This document shows positions 47,287 to 63,960 of a stretch of 64,000 bases of DNA, one piece after another; the stretch's first letter is position 1, and each line of letters begins with the position of its first letter. The notes under the pieces were generated by a model that worked only from the letters and a program-made list of their open reading frames with translations, had not been told where the DNA came from and searched no databases. Source of the DNA: Panulirus ornatus (lineage: Eukaryota > Arthropoda > Malacostraca > Decapoda > Palinuridae); assembly GCF_036320965.1 (NCBI RefSeq), contig NC_092257.1, positions 21,327,913-21,391,912 of the forward strand, in the 5' to 3' direction. A program made the translations under genes and the position numbers.

Positions 47287-47634
47287 AGAATGTTCAAGAG
47301 ATGAGGGAGGGGCCCACGAGCGTTACTCCCCCCTCCCCCCCCCGTACAAAAAAACAAACAAGCAAGTAGGTGATAATTCCGTTTAGGCTACTAGACACAC
47401 AAATACAAGCACAAAATACTAAAGGAATTCAGAGAGCAACGGGCCAGTGGGTCCTTTCGAAGGTATTTGTGATAGTAGAAGACATCAGAAGCTCACAGAT
47501 CAATGTGGTAAATGAATGTTAGAAGACAAACACATAATTCAAAGCGAATAACATGTAAACAATCATTATTGACTATAGAGGCACAAATGTTGAAAGTCCT
47601 GGACTTGAAGCAATGGTTTCTAATCAAGTCTATT

Positions 47635-48075
47635 CTGAAACGTATCTATTGTACTGCTCTTACCCATTAAACGTATCTATTGTACAGCTCTCAACCATTA
47701 GACGTATCTATTGTACTGCTCTTAACCATTAGACGTATCTATTGTACTGCTCTCAACCATTAGACGTATCTATTGTACTGCTCTTAACCATTAAACGTAT
47801 CTATTGTACAGCTCTCAACCATTAAACGTATCTATTGTACAGCTCTCAACCATTAGACGTATCTATTGTACTGCTTTCAAGCAGTATACGTAACTATGGT
47901 ACCGCTCTCAACCATTAACTATCTATTGTATTGCTCTCAACCATTAAACTATCTATTGTGCTGCTCTCAACCATTAAACGTATCTATTGCACTGCTTTCA
48001 ATCAGTATACATAACTATGGTACTGCTCTCAACCAGTATACGTAACTATTGTACTGTTCTCAACCACTCTAATTG
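47635..48075. repeat. 31-bp minisatellite, about 14 units
   Basis: The unit contains ATTAGACGTATCTATTGTAC followed by TGCTCTCAACC. The right-hand units are increasingly diverged (CAGTATACGTAACTATGG). It lies among non-repetitive flanks. Confidence 0.93.
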
Positions 48076-48191
48076 GCAAATCGTTCTATAGGTTAACTAT
48101 TATCCTGTTCGGGAAATGGTACTTCACCTCATTCGAGGTCAAACGTTTGCCCACGAGTTGGTATCCGATACTACGAGTAACGTCAGACGAA

Positions 48192-48890
48192 TCAAGTCTT
48201 GGATCAAGTCTTAGATCAAGTCTTGAATAAAGTCTTAGATCAAGTCTTAGGTCAAGTCTTAGATCAAGTCTTGAATAAAGTCTTAGATCAAGTCTTAGGT
48301 CAAGTCTTAGGTCAAGTCTTAGATCAAGTCTTGAATAAAGTCTCAGATCAAGTCTTGGGTCAAGTCTTGGGTCAAGTCTTAGGTCAAGTCTTGAATAAAG
48401 TCTTAGATCAAGTCTTAGGTCAAGTCTTAGATCAAGTCTTGAATAAAGTCTTGGATCAAGTCTTAGGTCAAGTCTTAGATCAAGTCTTGAATAAAGTCTT
48501 AGATCAAGTCTTAGATCAAGTCTTGAATCAAGTCTTAGATCAAGTCTTGAATCAAGTCTTAGATCAAGTCTTGGATCAAGTCTTAGATTAAGTCTTAGAT
48601 CAAGTCTTAGATCAAGTCTTGAATCAAGTCTTAGATCAAGTCTTGAATCAAGTCTTAGATCAAGTCTTGGATCAAGTCTTAGATTAAGTCTTAGATCAAG
48701 TCTTACATCAAGTCTTGAATAAAGTCTTAGGTCAAGTCTTGAATAAAGTCTTAGATCAAGTCTTAGGTCAAGTCTTAGATCAAGTCTTGAATCAAATCTT
48801 AGATCAAGTCTTAGATCAAGTCTTCGATCCAGTCTTAGATCAAGTCTTAGATCGACTCTTAGATCAAGTCTTAGGTAACTCGATAGATCA
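48192..48890. repeat. 12-bp minisatellite, about 58 units
   Basis: The unit is AAGTCTTAGATC with variants AAGTCTTGAATA, AAGTCTTAGGTC and AAGTCTTGGATC, arranged in recurring blocks. A 12-bp unit without stops yields frames of 130 and 64 codons (DQVL repeats). Frequent in-register TTAAGTC units interrupt them with stops. Confidence 0.96.
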
Positions 48891-49231
48891 AGATTACCAA
48901 AGCCTTTGATATACTTGTATTGGATCCCCTCTTAACTGAACGAAATAGATTCAAAGTCGTCTAATCTCATCTCGTCTAGATTTTGTTCTTCAGTCCGGCA
49001 ACCATCTTGGACACAATGCCTCAGCTGTGAGCCAGATGGTTGAGGCAAATTTACCCCCCCCCCCCCCCTCAAACATGCGCAATGACCTCGGAAGAAGGGT
49101 GAGATCCGAACACATATTATATAAACCACATAGTGGTGAAGACAAATTACAAGATGATAAAGACAGCAGACACTACACTTTAAATGATAATGAAAAGCTA
49201 TTCATTCATTTTCATTAATAAAAAAAAACTT

Positions 49232-50208
49232 AATCGTGTTAGTCTCCCGTGTTAGCGAGGTAGCGCAAGGAAACAGACGAAAGAATGGCTCAACCCACCC
49301 ACATACACATGTATATACATAAACGCCCACATACGCACATATATATACCTATACTTTTCAACGTATACATACACATACATACACAGACATATACATATAT
49401 ACACATGCACATATTCATACTTGCTGCCTTCATCCATTTTCGTCGCCACCCCACCACACATGAAATAGCAACCCCCATCCCGCGAGATAGCACTAGAAAA
49501 AGTAAAAAAAGGCCACATTCGTTCACACTCAGTCTCTAACTGTCAAGTGTAATGCACCGAAACCACAGCTCCCTTTCCACATCCAGGCTCAACAAAACTT
49601 TTCGTGGTTTACCCCAGACGCTTCACATGCCCTGGTTCAATCCATTGAAAGCACTCGACCCCAGTATACTACATCGTTCCAATTCATTCTGTTCCTTGCA
49701 CGCCTTTCACCCTCCTGTATGTTCAGGCCCCGATCGCTCAAAATCTTTTTCACTCCATCCTTCCACCTCCAATTTGGTCTCCCGCTTCTCCTCGTTTCCT
49801 CTACCTCTGACACATATATCCTCTTTGTCAATCTTTCCTCACTCATTTTCTCCATGTGACCAAAACCATTTCAACAAACCCTCTTCTGCTCTTTTAACCA
49901 TACTCTTTTTATTACCACACATCTCTCTTACCCTTTCATTACTTACTCAATCAAACCACCTCACACCACATAATGTCCTCAAATATTTCATTTCCAACAC
50001 ATCCACCCTTTTTCGCACAATCCTATCTATAGCCCATGCCTCACAACGATATAACATCGTTGGAACCACTATTCATTAAAACATACCCATATTTGCTCTC
50101 CAAGATAACGTCCTCGCCTTCCATACATTCTTCATCGCTCCCAGAACCTTCGCCCCCTCCCCCAACCTGTGACTCACTTTTTCCATGGTTCCATCCGCTG
50201 CTAAATCC
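49232..50208 (-). mobile_element. Family-1 LINE copy B, 5'-truncated
   Basis: Minus-strand 3' UTR (49232 to about 49640) and C-terminal coding part: [36 protein letters not shown] and further broken frames toward 50200. The 5' truncation point at 50208 meets a short (TA)n run (50209-50222). The RT catalytic motifs are lost. Nucleotide identity with copy C is high by eye. Confidence 0.87.
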
Positions 50209-50571
50209 ATATATATATATATGGAAGATCGTGAAGGAAGGTGTACAGACCATCTCTTAAAAGTAGGAGGTTTCCTTCAATGCATATGGGCGAGATGATT
50301 TTAAGGAAGACAACATAATGTTGAACTTGAGCTGTTTTGCATGCATCAAAATACTTTGGTCTCCTCACATAAACAGACATACAGACAGATCCTCGAGGGA
50401 AAGATGCTCAGCTGAACACATCGAGGAGGGTGTCGTGATTCTCCGAAGAGAGTCAGGAGGAGAGGATGGAGGTCCCTGACCTTCCCATACCAAAAGAAAG
50501 ATGGGTGAGGGAAGGTATGGAAAAACTCCCACCCTGGAATTCCTCCGAGTCATGGCTTGCCTTCATCACTT

Positions 50572-50972
50572 GGAGCACAAGGGCACGACCCTTGAGTACG
50601 ATGGGCAAAACCTTGGGTACAACGGTACCACCCTTGAGTACGATGACCTGACCCTTGAGTACGATGGGCAAAACCTTGGGTACAACGGCACCACCCTTGA
50701 GTACGATGACCTGACCCTTGGGTACGATGAGCAAAACCTTGGGTACAACGGTACCACCCTTGAGTACGATGACCTGACCCTTGAGTACGATGAGCAAAAC
50801 CTTGGGTACAACGGTACCACCCTTGAGTACGATGACCTGACCCTTGAGTACGATGGGCAAAACATAGAGCACAACGGTACCACCCTTGAGTACAATGACC
50901 TGACCCTTGAGTACGATGGGCAAAACACAGAGCACAACGGTACCACCCTTGAGTACAATGACCTGGCCTTTA
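50572..50972 (+). repeat. 63-bp minisatellite made of three 21-bp sub-units (core-motif family)
   Basis: Sub-units are CCTTGAGTACGATGACCTGA, CCTTGAGTACGATGGGCAAA and CCTTGGGTACAACGGTACCA, in a repeating order over about six rounds. Each resembles the half-units at 39-40 kb. The 63-bp length leaves open frames of 161 and 160 codons, which are repeat artefacts. Confidence 0.93.
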
Positions 50973-50974
50973 GA

Positions 50975-51313
50975 CTGGCCATTTAAGGGTTAGGTCAAAG
51001 ACCAGGCCATCAGACCCCTAGAGGTCGTACTTCAACGGTAGCACCTTCGCACTCCAAGGAGAACCAGCTCTCCAAAATCTTGGGGGTACTGAAGATATGC
51101 TACCACATCATAAGACAGTACTAAGAACTCGGGAAAATTAGTGTCAGGAATAACGCAGAGGCATACATAAGCAATGGAGAGATGTGAAATATAACTAGAA
51201 CTTGGGAGATTCGAAAATATATATAAGAAAAATGATGATATATTAAGACACATGGGGCTCATGGCTGTGTAAACCCCCTTCCCTAAATATGCACACAAGT
51301 TACATTAACGTAA

Positions 51314-51317
<4 letters not shown>
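50975..51317. other. No gene recognised
   Basis: Non-repetitive sequence after the 63-bp array. No gene or RNA feature is supported. Confidence 0.35.

Positions 51318-51361
<44 letters not shown>
51318..51361. repeat. (CA)n microsatellite
   Basis: Pure CA run. Confidence 0.95.
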
Positions 51362-52719
<1,358 letters not shown>

Positions 52720-52929
52720 GGTGCGCTGATTGGCCGGCTGTGAATTAGTCTGCCGACCGAGATGGGTTGATGAACAAAATTGAGCTGACCGATGAACTTA
52801 TTCAATTAAGTGATTCTTTTCTGTCCTAAAGGAATATTCCACAACTGATAGAGTCTCCAAATACAAGGGGATGGAATATTCAAATACAGCGAAAAGATGA
52901 AAGGACTTTCAAATTTGACTCTGAAGCAG

Positions 52930-52930
<1 letters not shown>

Positions 52931-52993
<63 letters not shown>
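52931..52993. repeat. (TA)n microsatellite at LINE C 3' end
   Basis: TA run immediately before the 3' end of the minus-strand LINE C. Confidence 0.94.
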
Positions 52994-56453
<3,460 letters not shown>

Positions 56454-56475
<22 letters not shown>

Positions 56476-56478
56476 TAT
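56454..56478. repeat. Short (TA)n between LINE D and SINE 4 tails
   Basis: A 25-base TA run joins the poly-A tail of LINE D to the 3' end of the oppositely oriented SINE 4, a tail-to-tail junction. Confidence 0.92.
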
Positions 56479-56712
56479 TCTTTTTTTCTTTTAAACTATT
56501 CGCCATTTCCCGCGTTAGCGAGGTAGCGTTAAGAACAAAGGACTGGGCCTTTTTTGGAATATCCTCACCTGGCCCCCTCTGTTCCTTCTTTTGGAAAATT
56601 AAAAAAAAAAAAACGAGAGGGGAGGATTTCCAGCCCCCCGCTCCCTCCTCTTTTAGTCGCCTTCTACGACACGCAGGGAATACGTGGGAAGTATTCTTAA
56701 TCCCCTATCCCC

Positions 56713-56717
<5 letters not shown>
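56479..56717 (-). mobile_element. SINE copy 4, full length, minus strand
   Basis: The reverse complement matches copy 2 throughout, from ATCCCTGGGGATAGGGG to CGCTAACGCGGGAAATGGCG. It lies tail-to-tail with LINE D. Its 5' end meets (TA)n at 56718. Confidence 0.88.
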
Positions 56718-56762
<45 letters not shown>

Positions 56763-56786
56763 TATACTATACTATACTATACTATA
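56718..56786. repeat. (TA)n followed by (ACTAT)n
   Basis: A TA run to about 56760, then five ACTAT pentamers, ending at the 3' end of LINE fragment E. Confidence 0.92.
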
Positions 56787-57176
56787 CTTCCCTGTCTCCC
56801 GCGTCAGCGAGGTAACGCAAGGAAATAGATGAAAGAATGGCCCAACCCATCCACATACACATGTATATACAAAAACGTCCACACACGCACATATGCATAC
56901 CTATATATCTCGACGTATACATACATATGCATACACAGGCATATTCATACTTTCTGCCTTCATCCATTTCCGTCGCTACCCAGCTACACATGAAATGGCA
57001 CCCCCCTCCCCTCGCCAGCGTGCAAGGTAGCGCTAAGAAAAGACAACAAAGGCCACATTCGTTCATACTCAGTCTCTAGCTGTCATGTATTATGCACCGA
57101 AACCACAGCTCCCTTTCCACATCCAGGCCCCACAAAACTTTCTATGGATTACTCCAGACGCTTCACATGCCCTGGA
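56787..57176 (-). mobile_element. Family-1 LINE fragment E (3' UTR only)
   Basis: It starts CCTGTCTCCCGCGTCAGCG and continues through the 3' UTR landmarks (ACACATGAAATGGCACCC, CACAGCTCCCTTTCCACATC) to CTTCACATGCCCTGG, where SINE copy 5 begins. Only untranslated sequence is present. Confidence 0.87.
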
Positions 57177-57292
57177 TAGGGTAGAAAGAACACTTCCCAC
57201 GCATTCCCCGCTTGTCGTAGGAGGCGACAAAAGGGGACGGGAGCGGGGGGCTTGAAACCCTCCCCTCCTTGTATTCTAACTTTCTAAAAGGG
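57177..57292 (+). mobile_element. SINE copy 5, head module only, diverged subfamily
   Basis: Resembles the SINE head (ATAGGGTAGAAAGAACACTT, CTTGTCGTAGGAGGCGACAA, GGGAGCGGGGGGCTTG) with more differences than other copies. It ends in AAAAGGGGAAAC and (CA)n without any tail module. It shows that head and tail can occur apart. Confidence 0.75.
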
Positions 57293-57293
57293 G

Positions 57294-57342
<49 letters not shown>
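57293..57342. repeat. (CA)n microsatellite between SINE 5 and SINE 6
   Basis: CA run linking a head-only SINE to the head of the next SINE copy. Confidence 0.95.
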
Positions 57343-57345
<3 letters not shown>

Positions 57346-57559
57346 GGGATTAAGAATACTTCCCACGTATTCCCTGCGTGTCGTAGAAGGCGACTAAAAG
57401 GGGAGGGAGCGGGGGGCTGGAAATCCTCCCCTCTCGTTTTTTTTTTTTTAATTTTCCAAAAGAAGGAACAGAGGGGGCCAGGTGAGGATATTCCAAAAAT
57501 GGCCCAGTCCTCTGTTCCTAACGCTACCTCGCTAAGGCGGGAAATGGCGAATAGTTTAA

Positions 57560-57576
<17 letters not shown>
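57343..57576 (+). mobile_element. SINE copy 6, nearly full length
   Basis: It starts ATAGGGGATTAAGAATACTT, so the first few head bases are missing where (CA)n begins. It continues through head, T-run and tail to GCGAATAGTTTAAAA and a poly-A of about 18 bases, then (TA)n. Very similar to copies 2 and 4. Confidence 0.88.

Positions 57577-57630
<54 letters not shown>
57577..57630. repeat. (TA)n microsatellite after SINE 6
   Basis: TA run following the SINE poly-A. Confidence 0.94.
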
Positions 57631-57637
<7 letters not shown>

Positions 57638-57874
57638 TATTCATATTGATGGGATATATGGAGATGGGATACCTTGGAAAAAATTGTGCTGAAATATGAT
57701 GTTACGATGGGGAGGAGGTGGGTGGGAAGGAAACACCAGATACATCGCCACAAAGAGGCTGGTGGTGTGTGAAGGAGGTGGGGTGAAGGATGGGCTGGGA
57801 AGGGAGGCTGAGGGTAGCCGATCACAGCTCAGGAAGTGGTCGCGAGCACCTGGGAGTGAGGTGGTATGGCATGC

Positions 57875-57878
<4 letters not shown>

Positions 57879-57966
<88 letters not shown>
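57879..57966. repeat. (GA)n microsatellite
   Basis: Pure GA run of about 88 bases, followed 12 bases later by a CA run. Confidence 0.96.
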
Positions 57967-57968
<2 letters not shown>

Positions 57969-57976
57969 GGCTGTGG

Positions 57977-57978
<2 letters not shown>

Positions 57979-58016
<38 letters not shown>
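57979..58016. repeat. (CA)n microsatellite
   Basis: Pure CA run. Confidence 0.95.
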
Positions 58017-58451
<435 letters not shown>

Positions 58452-59042
58452 AGGTACGTTGGACACATGCACTCGGGGGAAAGCGTGTCTCCAAGGCATA
58501 TCATGGTCAGTTGGCAGCTCTGAACAGATCGAATCGGGAAGGGGAGAAAGATAGGGGTACAATGGGCATAGAGACGCACATGCTCTCCTCCTGGTTATTC
58601 TTGTATGAACGGGTTCCCTCTCTCTCTCTCTTGCTGCGGCAAAAGCGAGGGCTTAATTCACAGCGTGGGGACCTGTTTGCGCAAAGCAGTTCCCAGACGC
58701 ATAAATGACGCGGTCAGTCCACGTCAGGTGGGCATGGACTGACAGGCCCTCAACGCCTGGTAGACCAGCTCCGGCCTGACACCTCTGATTTACTATCCTG
58801 CCTCCATTTATCTCCATTAGGTATTTAGCTTACTACCGTTTCCTGTTCCCTGGTAGATGACTTCGTCATAAAGGCTACGTCTACTGTCATCTGTCTTCGC
58901 AGTGGAGGACTCCCACTTCGAGCCCCGAACGACGGGGAAATGGCTCTGCCACCTTAATACCCAGAGGTGTAAAGTCATAAACCTCTGGATACGCTGCCTC
59001 CAACACGAGCCATGTTTCGCACCCGTAACACTACGTTGTCGG

Positions 59043-59046
<4 letters not shown>
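58452..59046. other. No gene recognised
   Basis: Non-repetitive sequence of average composition. I see no recognisable coding or RNA feature. Confidence 0.35.

Positions 59047-59109
<63 letters not shown>
59047..59109. repeat. (TA)n microsatellite at SINE 7 3' end
   Basis: TA run adjoining the tail of a minus-strand SINE. Confidence 0.94.
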
Positions 59110-59112
<3 letters not shown>

Positions 59113-59232
59113 TCTTTCATACTATTCGCCATTTCTCGCATTAGCGAGGTAGCGTTAAGAACAGAGGACTGGGCCCTTGAAGGAATATCCTCACTTGGAC
59201 CCCTTCTCTGTTCCTTCTTGAAAAAAGAAAAA
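59110..59232 (-). mobile_element. SINE copy 7, tail module only
   Basis: The reverse complement reads GAAGGAACAGAGAAGGGGTC through TTAACGCTACCTCGCTAATG to GCGAATAGTATGAAAG, then (TA)n. Like copy 1 it stops at the internal T-run, so two of seven copies share the same truncation zone. Confidence 0.82.
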
Positions 59233-60507
59233 ATGTCTCCCGCCGACACCGACGGCCGAAGAACCCCATTTCCTTTTCTTGATAGAGCGTCTTACGTTGT
59301 GGTCGACGGTCACCTCGCTTTCCCACAGTCTATATTCCCTTATACACACTACTACGGAGGGTGGCTAGTGTTGCCCCATGTCCTCTTGGCTTTTCCTCTC
59401 AATGACGCGCGGCCGAAAGTTTCCACCCTCCTCCATGACAAGGATATTCAGGTTCTTCCTCCTTCTCCTTCTCTTCCTCCTCCTCCTCCTCCTCCGCCTC
59501 TGCTGGGTGCGCCTCCAGTGCCGTGTATAATTGCGACAGCATGATTTCTGAACCAGTGCCTCCGTGTTTTGAAACCCTGGTTCCTGCTGGAGGATGGGCG
59601 ATGCTCGGGAGGAGATGGTGTCCTGGGCGGCGGCGGAGGTGGAAAGTGTGGTGTAGACACACCGCCAGAGAACAGTGGACGAACACGACCCCACACCCGT
59701 CCAGCAGTAGAATATTTAGCGAGGGGGGGACAGCTCCATGCTTACCTATACCAGTTGCTGATGATGGGTCAGCTGCTCTTGCTGCCACTGACACAGGCAA
59801 ACGTCCCCCCCTACACGTTGGTAATGAACAAATGTTAACAAACGTTTCGAGGCATTTAGATACGGAGGTTAGTCTACAAAGACTTTCACGGTTTAGCGTA
59901 GGAAATGGCTTTCTAGGGACAAGATCAACACTGTGTCAAAAAAGTACTGCTGTACAGGGCATCATTATACCTATAATTGTTGGATAGCAAACAGGAGGCG
60001 TTAACAGGAGTCAGCCAGACGCTACACAGTAACTCCGACGGAAGATCCTTTGTGATAAAGTACCCACAGAGGCATACCGCGTAGCCCCTCAAAATCGCTT
60101 CAAGACCGTTTGATTCTATAGGCGACACAGCGTCGTGTCTTGCATGTGGTGATGTGTTGTCCCCAAGCCAAACGTTTGATATGGGACTCACAAACATTTG
60201 TCAGTAGACCAGTCTTATGTGTGGTCGAAAGTTCCCACGGGAGAGCCATCGAGGTCCCTCGATCTGTCGCTCTTAACTACCAGGACAGAGAGATATTCAC
60301 CTCCTCACGTCGCACGATCTACAGTAAGTAGATGGACAGGCAAGTGCATTGTCTTCCACTGACCTGAAATAACTTGACAGGATCCAGAACATCACAGCAA
60401 CACTTGTGAGGCATTGTAAAGGTTACCTACCTCCCCCAAGTCGGGCTGCTGGTAGAGAAGCCTTTGGGCTCAAGGGTTGGCCAGCGAGTGTCTGTCATTT
60501 ATCATCT
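59233..60507. other. Unassigned sequence with several short open frames
   Basis: Non-repetitive except for a (TCC)n patch near 59460-59495. Open frames of 108, 154 and 133 codons overlap on both strands; none shows a domain I recognise. A donor-like ACAGTAAGT lies near 60320. Real exons are possible but not supported. Confidence 0.25.
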
Positions 60508-60559
60508 CTGGTGGTGGTGGTGGTGGTGGTGGTGGTGGTGGGGGGGGGGGGGGGGGGGC
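60508..60559. repeat. (GGT)n followed by a G-run
   Basis: About 11 GGT triplets run into about 18 consecutive G. Long G-runs are G-quadruplex-prone and often misassembled. Confidence 0.93.
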
Positions 60560-60654
60560 TACAGCAGCTGGTAGTTCTCTGGAACTCTGAGTGATGACTT
60601 GATGGTCGTGGCCCTGTAAGTGACCTCTTCCCAACCTTCCCTGACCATGACTTT

Positions 60655-61216
60655 GTGATCCTCGAGCATTGAGTTACGATCTTCGAGTACGATGTCCTGG
60701 ACTTTATGATCCTCGAGCATTGAGTTGCGACCTTCGAGTACGATGTCCTGGACTTTATGATCCTCGAGCATTGAGTTACGACCTTCGAGTACGATGTCCT
60801 GGACTTTATGATCCTCGAGCATTGAGTTACGATCTTCGAGTACGATGTCCTGGATTTTATGATCCTCGAGCATTGAGTTGCGACCTTCGAGTACGATGTC
60901 CTGGACTTTATGATCCTCGAGCATTGAGTTACGACCTTCGAGTACGATGTCCTGGATTTTATGATCCTCGAGCATTGAGTTACGATCTTCGAGTACGATG
61001 TCCTGGACTTTATGATCCTCGAGCATTGAGTTACCACCTTCGAGTACGATGTCCTGGACTTTATGATCCTCGAGCATTGAGTTACCACCTTCGAGTACGA
61101 TGTCCTGGACTTTTATGATCCTCGAGCATTGAGTTACGATCTTCGAGTACGATGTCCTGGACTTTATGATCCTCGAGCATTGAGTTACCACCTTCGAGTA
61201 CGATGTCCTGGACTTT
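60655..61216 (+). repeat. 51-bp minisatellite, about 11 units (distant core-motif relative)
   Basis: The unit contains CTTCGAGTACGATGTCCTGG, ACTTTATGATCCTCGAGCAT and TGAGTTACGAC. The first half resembles CTTGAGTACGATGACCTGA at 50.6 kb and the second half CCTTGAGCACGACGG-type units, so it may be a diverged dimer of the same family. Open frames of 197, 210 and 149 codons are repeat artefacts. Confidence 0.93.
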
Positions 61217-61775
61217 AACCCGAGCCTCTCGGGTTGACTTGAAGGTTACGCCATCATTCCCTAAGGACCGTATCGCCGCGCTCAAGGCGCCAGCCAATAA
61301 GGAGATCATGGGTCAGCTATTGAAAACAATGCGTCAAATGTGATTCGCGTCAAGACAGTTTGATATACTCGGGTCCTTCTGTACGTGTCTGTGTGGCCGA
61401 TGTCGGTTTCAGAGAGCAATGAGAGGTATTTGCAGCAGTGCTGACAATGTCTGTGTCATGCCGGGTCGTCCATCCAAAAACCCAAATCATAACTTCCAGT
61501 TGAAATGCTTCTACACCAGCAACTCAAATGACTCGAAAATGCCCATCCATTTCTGCGTGTTTGACGTGCTGTCTCTTTTTTTTTTTTCCGGGTTTTCGGA
61601 CAGGGGAGGAAAAAAAATGTTTTGAGCGAACAACCCAGCAATGTGTACCGGAGAAACTTCTCGACGTAAGTACTTAGTCTCCGTGCTGTGTGTCGTGGTT
61701 GGGCCAGACGATCATCAATCAAGCGCCAGTGATGCGGGCGAAGATGTATCCACGTCATTCTGTGTGTACTGGCGA

Positions 61776-61780
<5 letters not shown>
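61217..61780. other. No gene recognised; one isolated core-motif-like unit near 61260-61292
   Basis: Near 61260-61292 the minus strand reads CGCCTTGAGCGCGGCGATAC, resembling a single diverged unit of the core-motif family. The rest is non-repetitive with a T-run near 61577. Confidence 0.3.

Positions 61781-61861
<81 letters not shown>
61781..61861. repeat. (GA)n microsatellite
   Basis: Pure GA run of about 80 bases. Confidence 0.96.
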
Positions 61862-61865
<4 letters not shown>

Positions 61866-62315
61866 GGCTCAGTGTTGAGGATAACTGGATGGCGGACGAA
61901 CGAAGGTGGGGGCGGCGCAAGCAAGCAGGTCGCCAAAGCGGCAGCAGTTGTGCTCGCTCGCCCGGGCCTCACTCCCGCCTGTCCCCTGCACAGATGATAC
62001 CATCAAGGTCGACGCGAGCATTAACATCGACTCGGATGACGAGTTTATCTTCTCTGGGATTTGATTAGATCACATCGTTCAGCCTGGCATAAAACCGATC
62101 ATTAATGTGGTCGGGAATTGGTCATTGTGGGCACGTAGGCAGTGGTCAGCACACCGTAACGTCCATCTCTTAAAGGCAATCGAATCTTCATCATCCTGTC
62201 ATTTATGCCGATGGGTCGGCTTTCCAGGTGAGATGTAATGGTCTCTCTGATGGCACACAACCAGCCCCTTGCGCGTCTTTACAGCCACCCTTCCAGGTGT
62301 GCGCCCCACCGCTTC

Positions 62316-62320
<5 letters not shown>
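61862..62320. other. No gene recognised
   Basis: Non-repetitive sequence of average composition between two microsatellites. I see no gene. Confidence 0.35.
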
Positions 62321-62353
<33 letters not shown>

Positions 62354-62366
62354 ACACACACACACC
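62321..62366. repeat. (CA)n microsatellite
   Basis: CA run with one CT interruption. Confidence 0.95.
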
Positions 62367-63247
62367 TGGCCTTCTTTGGCAAAGCGAGTCTCACGCACCA
62401 TCGCTATGTTAATGTTGTATATTCCAAAAGCCCATGAGGGGCTGGAGCATCACCGCCGCTTGTCTGGACGGCCGGGTTCGTCTGAATGACCTGAGAATGT
62501 GAGACGCACATTCCACGTCGTCACATTTGGGTTAAAGTACCGATGATGTATTACGAGTTCCGAACGCCTGCGTTGCAGTGGGATGGAAAGGAGAGAAACC
62601 TCCAGCCTCTTTCCTAGCCCCATCTTCGAGATGACGTAGACTGTGTGAGGAATGAGTCAGACGTGCCAGAACTACGGCGACATCTGGCGGCGTCTTGCCA
62701 AGAGACACCAGAGTCCTGACCATTCTTCATGCTGCTTGGCAGCCGTGAGGCCCAGCGATGTCCACCACCACGCGCCGCCTTCCTGACTCCCTCCAGAGAA
62801 CTTTGAACTTTGCTGCGCGAGCTGAACAGTTCTGAACAGTCCCCAGGCTATTCACTGAGTCCTGGTGGCTACACCCTCATCGTCATAGTGACTGAAAGGC
62901 CTCCTGACTGTAGATCTATTCTAATAGCGACCTCCTCCTCCTCCTGCGTCCGCTTGACGCCACACACTTCAGCGAGGGATAACAGGAGCACCCAGGCACA
63001 TAAGGCTGCCAGAGGGAGACGCCAGGAGCCCTTTGGTTCTCATTCCTTTTTTGGGTATTAGATCCACCAGTCCTCCACATAGCACGAGTCGCTGTCATAT
63101 GACACCTCGGCATCAGAATTTGGGTTCTAGTAGAGCCACGGAGGAGTTCGAGGTTCTCCTCCTCACCTTACAGGCGCTAGCAGCAGCTGCAGGATGTGTG
63201 AGGTACCGGGCATCGAACTGACCTTAAGACACTGCTGTACCTGTACA

Positions 63248-63250
<3 letters not shown>
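62367..63250. other. No gene recognised
   Basis: The longest non-repetitive stretch near the right end. Composition is balanced. No open frame above about 85 codons and no domain recognised. Confidence 0.35.

Positions 63251-63312
<62 letters not shown>
63251..63312. repeat. (CA)n microsatellite
   Basis: Pure CA run of about 62 bases. Confidence 0.96.
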
Positions 63313-63316
<4 letters not shown>

Positions 63317-63763
63317 TCACCAGGAGATATCAAAACTCTAAGGTGAGGACACGTCCAGCTTGACGTGCACCCACACCCTCTGGCTGTGGACGAGGCATGT
63401 CACTGTCTTGACCGGGTCCTTTGCTGCCTTCAGCTCTGCCATAACTCATGCTCACCTGCCAATTACGGGTGCGAGCTTCAAGCTCTCTAGAAATATACTT
63501 AATTTATGTCCACCTACAAAGGAGTCTCCTTGGAGCGTCGAACAGTATCTTCGTATACTTTAGTGTCTGTTTACCTACAAATCAGCTCCTTTGCAAGTTA
63601 AAGTAATGGTCTTTAGCTTTCGGTCATCTGTGCTGAAAATTAACAGCCGACAACAATATAATAAAAATCCTGGACGCTTACTGAGAAGAAAAAGAGAGAG
63701 AGAGAGAAAAAAAAAAGGAGGGAGCACAAGACAACGGACGAGGGCGAATGATGCCACACTTCT
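63313..63763. other. No gene recognised
   Basis: Non-repetitive sequence with a short GA/A-rich patch near 63695-63720. No gene supported. Confidence 0.35.
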
Positions 63764-63812
63764 CGCGTCCGTTCGTCCGTCCGTCCACCCATCCGTCCGT
63801 ATGTCCGTACGT
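63764..63812. repeat. Imperfect (CCGT)n
   Basis: CGTC/CCGT tetranucleotides with several substitutions. Confidence 0.8.
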
Positions 63813-63900
63813 CCCACACATGACCTGCTAACATGGACGTATGTCCGCTGTTGTGAACCTAAAAAGAATCTGATATCACTGTGATCATTTTAGAGACTGT

Positions 63901-63926
63901 CCCCCCCCCCTCCTCCTCTTCCCCCC

Positions 63927-63957
<31 letters not shown>

Positions 63958-63960
63958 ACA
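63901..63960. repeat. C-runs followed by (CA)n
   Basis: A run of 10 C, a CT patch, a run of about 24 C, then (CA)n. Such runs are error-prone in sequencing. Confidence 0.9.

Noticed and set aside
48192..48890. A heptad coiled-coil gene (DQVL repeats)
   Set aside because: The 12-bp unit yields a 4-residue repeat, not heptads. Stops recur in register and no gene context exists.
63600..63884. A terminal coding exon at the right end
   Set aside because: The 97-codon frame is mostly low-complexity Lys/Arg and Ser/Val from purine runs and (CCGT)n; no domain seen.
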